The notes under the pieces are model-generated. The model had not been told where the DNA came from and did not search any database. It worked only from the letters and a program-made list of their open reading frames with translations. DNA of 64,000 nucleotides from Rudaea sp. (GTDB lineage: Bacteria > Pseudomonadota > Gammaproteobacteria > Xanthomonadales > Rhodanobacteraceae), in assembly GCA_031291055.1 (NCBI GenBank), contig JARLJU010000150.1, positions 62,001 to 126,000 of the forward strand, written 5' to 3'. Numbering within the stretch: position 1 is the stretch's first letter; every line of letters begins with the position of its first letter. A program made the position numbers and the translations under genes. Shown here piece by piece: positions 63,099-64,000 of this stretch.

Positions 63099-64000
63099 TT
63101 AGAACTTGTATTGGCCCGATATACCCAGGAGATTTCCCTTGTCCGCGAACACGCCGGCAAGCACATCGCCCGTCGCGCTCACGTCGGTCACATGCGCATC
63201 GTTGACGAACAGGTGCGCGTAACCCAGATCGAAATTCCAGTGCGCATCGGGTTTGTAGCCCAGGCCCAGCGTCACCCAGCGCCGGGTCGCGTCGGGTACG
63301 CGCGGGTCACGGGTATCGGCGCTGGTGGGGGTGCCGTCGACGGCGAGGCCGCCGCGCAAAGTCCATGCCTGATCGAGTTTGTATTCCGCGCCGATCGAAC
63401 CGAACCAGGAATTGCTCCAGTCGAATACTTCCGTCGTCGCCGGCTGGTACGGATTGGCGTACGTAACGGTCAGTCCCTTCAGTGTCGACCAGTTCGTGTA
63501 TGCCACGTCGGCGCCGATGCTCCAACGCTCGTCGAGCGTGCGCCACCAGCTCACCTCGGCCGTGGCGGGCGTGTCGAAGACCGCGCTGCCTTGCGTGTTC
63601 TGGAACACCGGCACGGGCGATTGCGCGAACACGCCGGCGACACTTGCCGGCACGCCAAACGTGGCGTTGCCGCTCAGCGTGGAATCGATCTTCGAGCGGT
63701 AGTCGAAGCCGACGCGGTCGGCGTCGGTCGGCTTCCATAACAGACCCAGCTGCCAGCCGTAGCCCCAGTCGTGGCCCTGCACGCTGCCGTAGCCATCGGC
63801 TGATTGCGGCAGGAAGGCGCCAGGCGGCAATTGCGGATTGGTCGCCAGGATTGCGCCGAAGTCGATAGCCTGGCTCAAGGTTGCGCTGGTGCGCTGCGCG
63901 ATCGCGCTGGCGCCGATCGAAAACTGGTCGCTCAAGGCATACGCCGCGGAAAAGGTCAGGGCGATGGACTGCAATCTGGATTCCAGCCCCTGGTAGCGAC
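63099..64000 (-). CDS. FadL/OmpP1-type outer-membrane transport protein (N-terminus outside window)
   Basis: About 300 residues of the C-terminal part; the frame is open to the right edge and starts with RYQGLESRLQSIALTFSAAYALS, so the apparent start at 63974 is internal. The beta strands and the final GISGQYKF with C-terminal Phe show an outer-membrane barrel. The GLGYKPDAHWNFDLGYAHLFV stretch matches FadL-like proteins, which import long-chain fatty acids or other hydrophobic molecules. Confidence 0.88.
   Translation of the reverse strand, partial: RYQGLESRLQSIALTFSAAYALSDQFSIGASAIAQRTSATLSQAIDFGAILATNPQLPPGAFLPQSADGYGSVQGHDWGYGWQLGLLWKPTDADRVGFDYRSKIDSTLSGNATFGVPASVAGVFAQSPVPVFQNTQGSAVFDTPATAEVSWWRTLDERWSIGADVAYTNWSTLKGLTVTYANPYQPATTEVFDWSNSWFGSIGAEYKLDQAWTLRGGLAVDGTPTSADTRDPRVPDATRRWVTLGLGYKPDAHWNFDLGYAHLFVNDAHVTDVSATGDVLAGVFADKGNLLGISGQYKF

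Noticed and set aside
1-64000. CRISPR array, prophage or secondary-metabolite cluster
   Set aside because: No regularly spaced direct repeats, integrase, structural phage genes or synthase modules are visible anywhere in the window.

Overview
The window is high-GC, densely packed chromosomal DNA from a gammaproteobacterium, most likely of the Xanthomonadales (Rhodanobacteraceae or Lysobacteraceae-like). I infer this from the gene order rph-rdgB-hemW, rpoZ-spoT-ridA-recG, TIGR02449-zapA-6S RNA-fau, the CydP small subunit ahead of cydA, the DUF1631-PilZ pair, and short intergenic palindromes of the kind common in that order. No database search was possible, so the genus is left open.

Layout. 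1-3.7 kb: a mechanosensitive channel gene broken by an in-frame TAG, a nucleoside hydrolase, and a methyltransferase whose start overlaps recG. 3.7-8.8 kb (minus strand): rpoZ, spoT, ridA, recG. 9.0-13.2 kb: mlaA divergent from a compact mlaFEDCB operon for phospholipid transport. 13.3-17.7 kb: gmk-yicC, divergent from rph-rdgB-hemW and a CPXCG protein. 17.7-19.8 kb: a cobalamin riboswitch and btuB. 20-24.2 kb: DUF1631, PilZ, pepQ. 24.2-29 kb: a PQQ-type sugar dehydrogenase divergent from cydP-cydA-cydB-cydX. 29-34 kb: an MprF lysyl-phosphatidylglycerol synthase/flippase with AcvB/VirJ-type hydrolases on both sides. 34-43.6 kb: pepP and ygfB, a 1537-residue propeller-PAS-GGDEF-EAL sensor, TIGR02449, zapA, 6S RNA, 5-formyl-THF cyclo-ligase, an EVE protein, rpiA. 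43.6-49.9 kb: a cNMP-binding/rhodanese protein, DUF1328, a secreted protein, dnaG, a FAD oxidoreductase, a glutathione peroxidase. 49.9-58.4 kb: the aa3 cytochrome c oxidase block (ctaB, ctaA, a small membrane protein, surf1, DUF2909, coxC, ctaG, an unlisted 44-residue protein, coxA, coxB, DUF2244). 58.5-61.8 kb: putA. 61.85-63 kb: a less GC-rich, decayed patch. The right edge cuts a FadL-type porin.

Themes. Much of the window serves the envelope and aerobic respiration: two terminal oxidases (bd and aa3) with assembly factors, Mla transport, a lysyl-PG synthesis/turnover cluster, and outer-membrane receptors. Housekeeping genes (dnaG, rpoZ, spoT, gmk, recG, zapA, 6S RNA) lie between them.

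I see no CRISPR array, phage, integron, biosynthetic cluster or evident defence system. The observations most worth following are: (1) inverted arrays of tandem 7-base units in four intergenic spacers, each locus with its own 7-mer; (2) the MprF/AcvB cluster, where the two hydrolases look complementary in which serine motif they keep; (3) a palindrome-encoded in-frame insertion inside PutA; (4) the TAG in the channel gene; (5) a recombination scar joining an XRE antitoxin remnant to a Rap1a-like gene.
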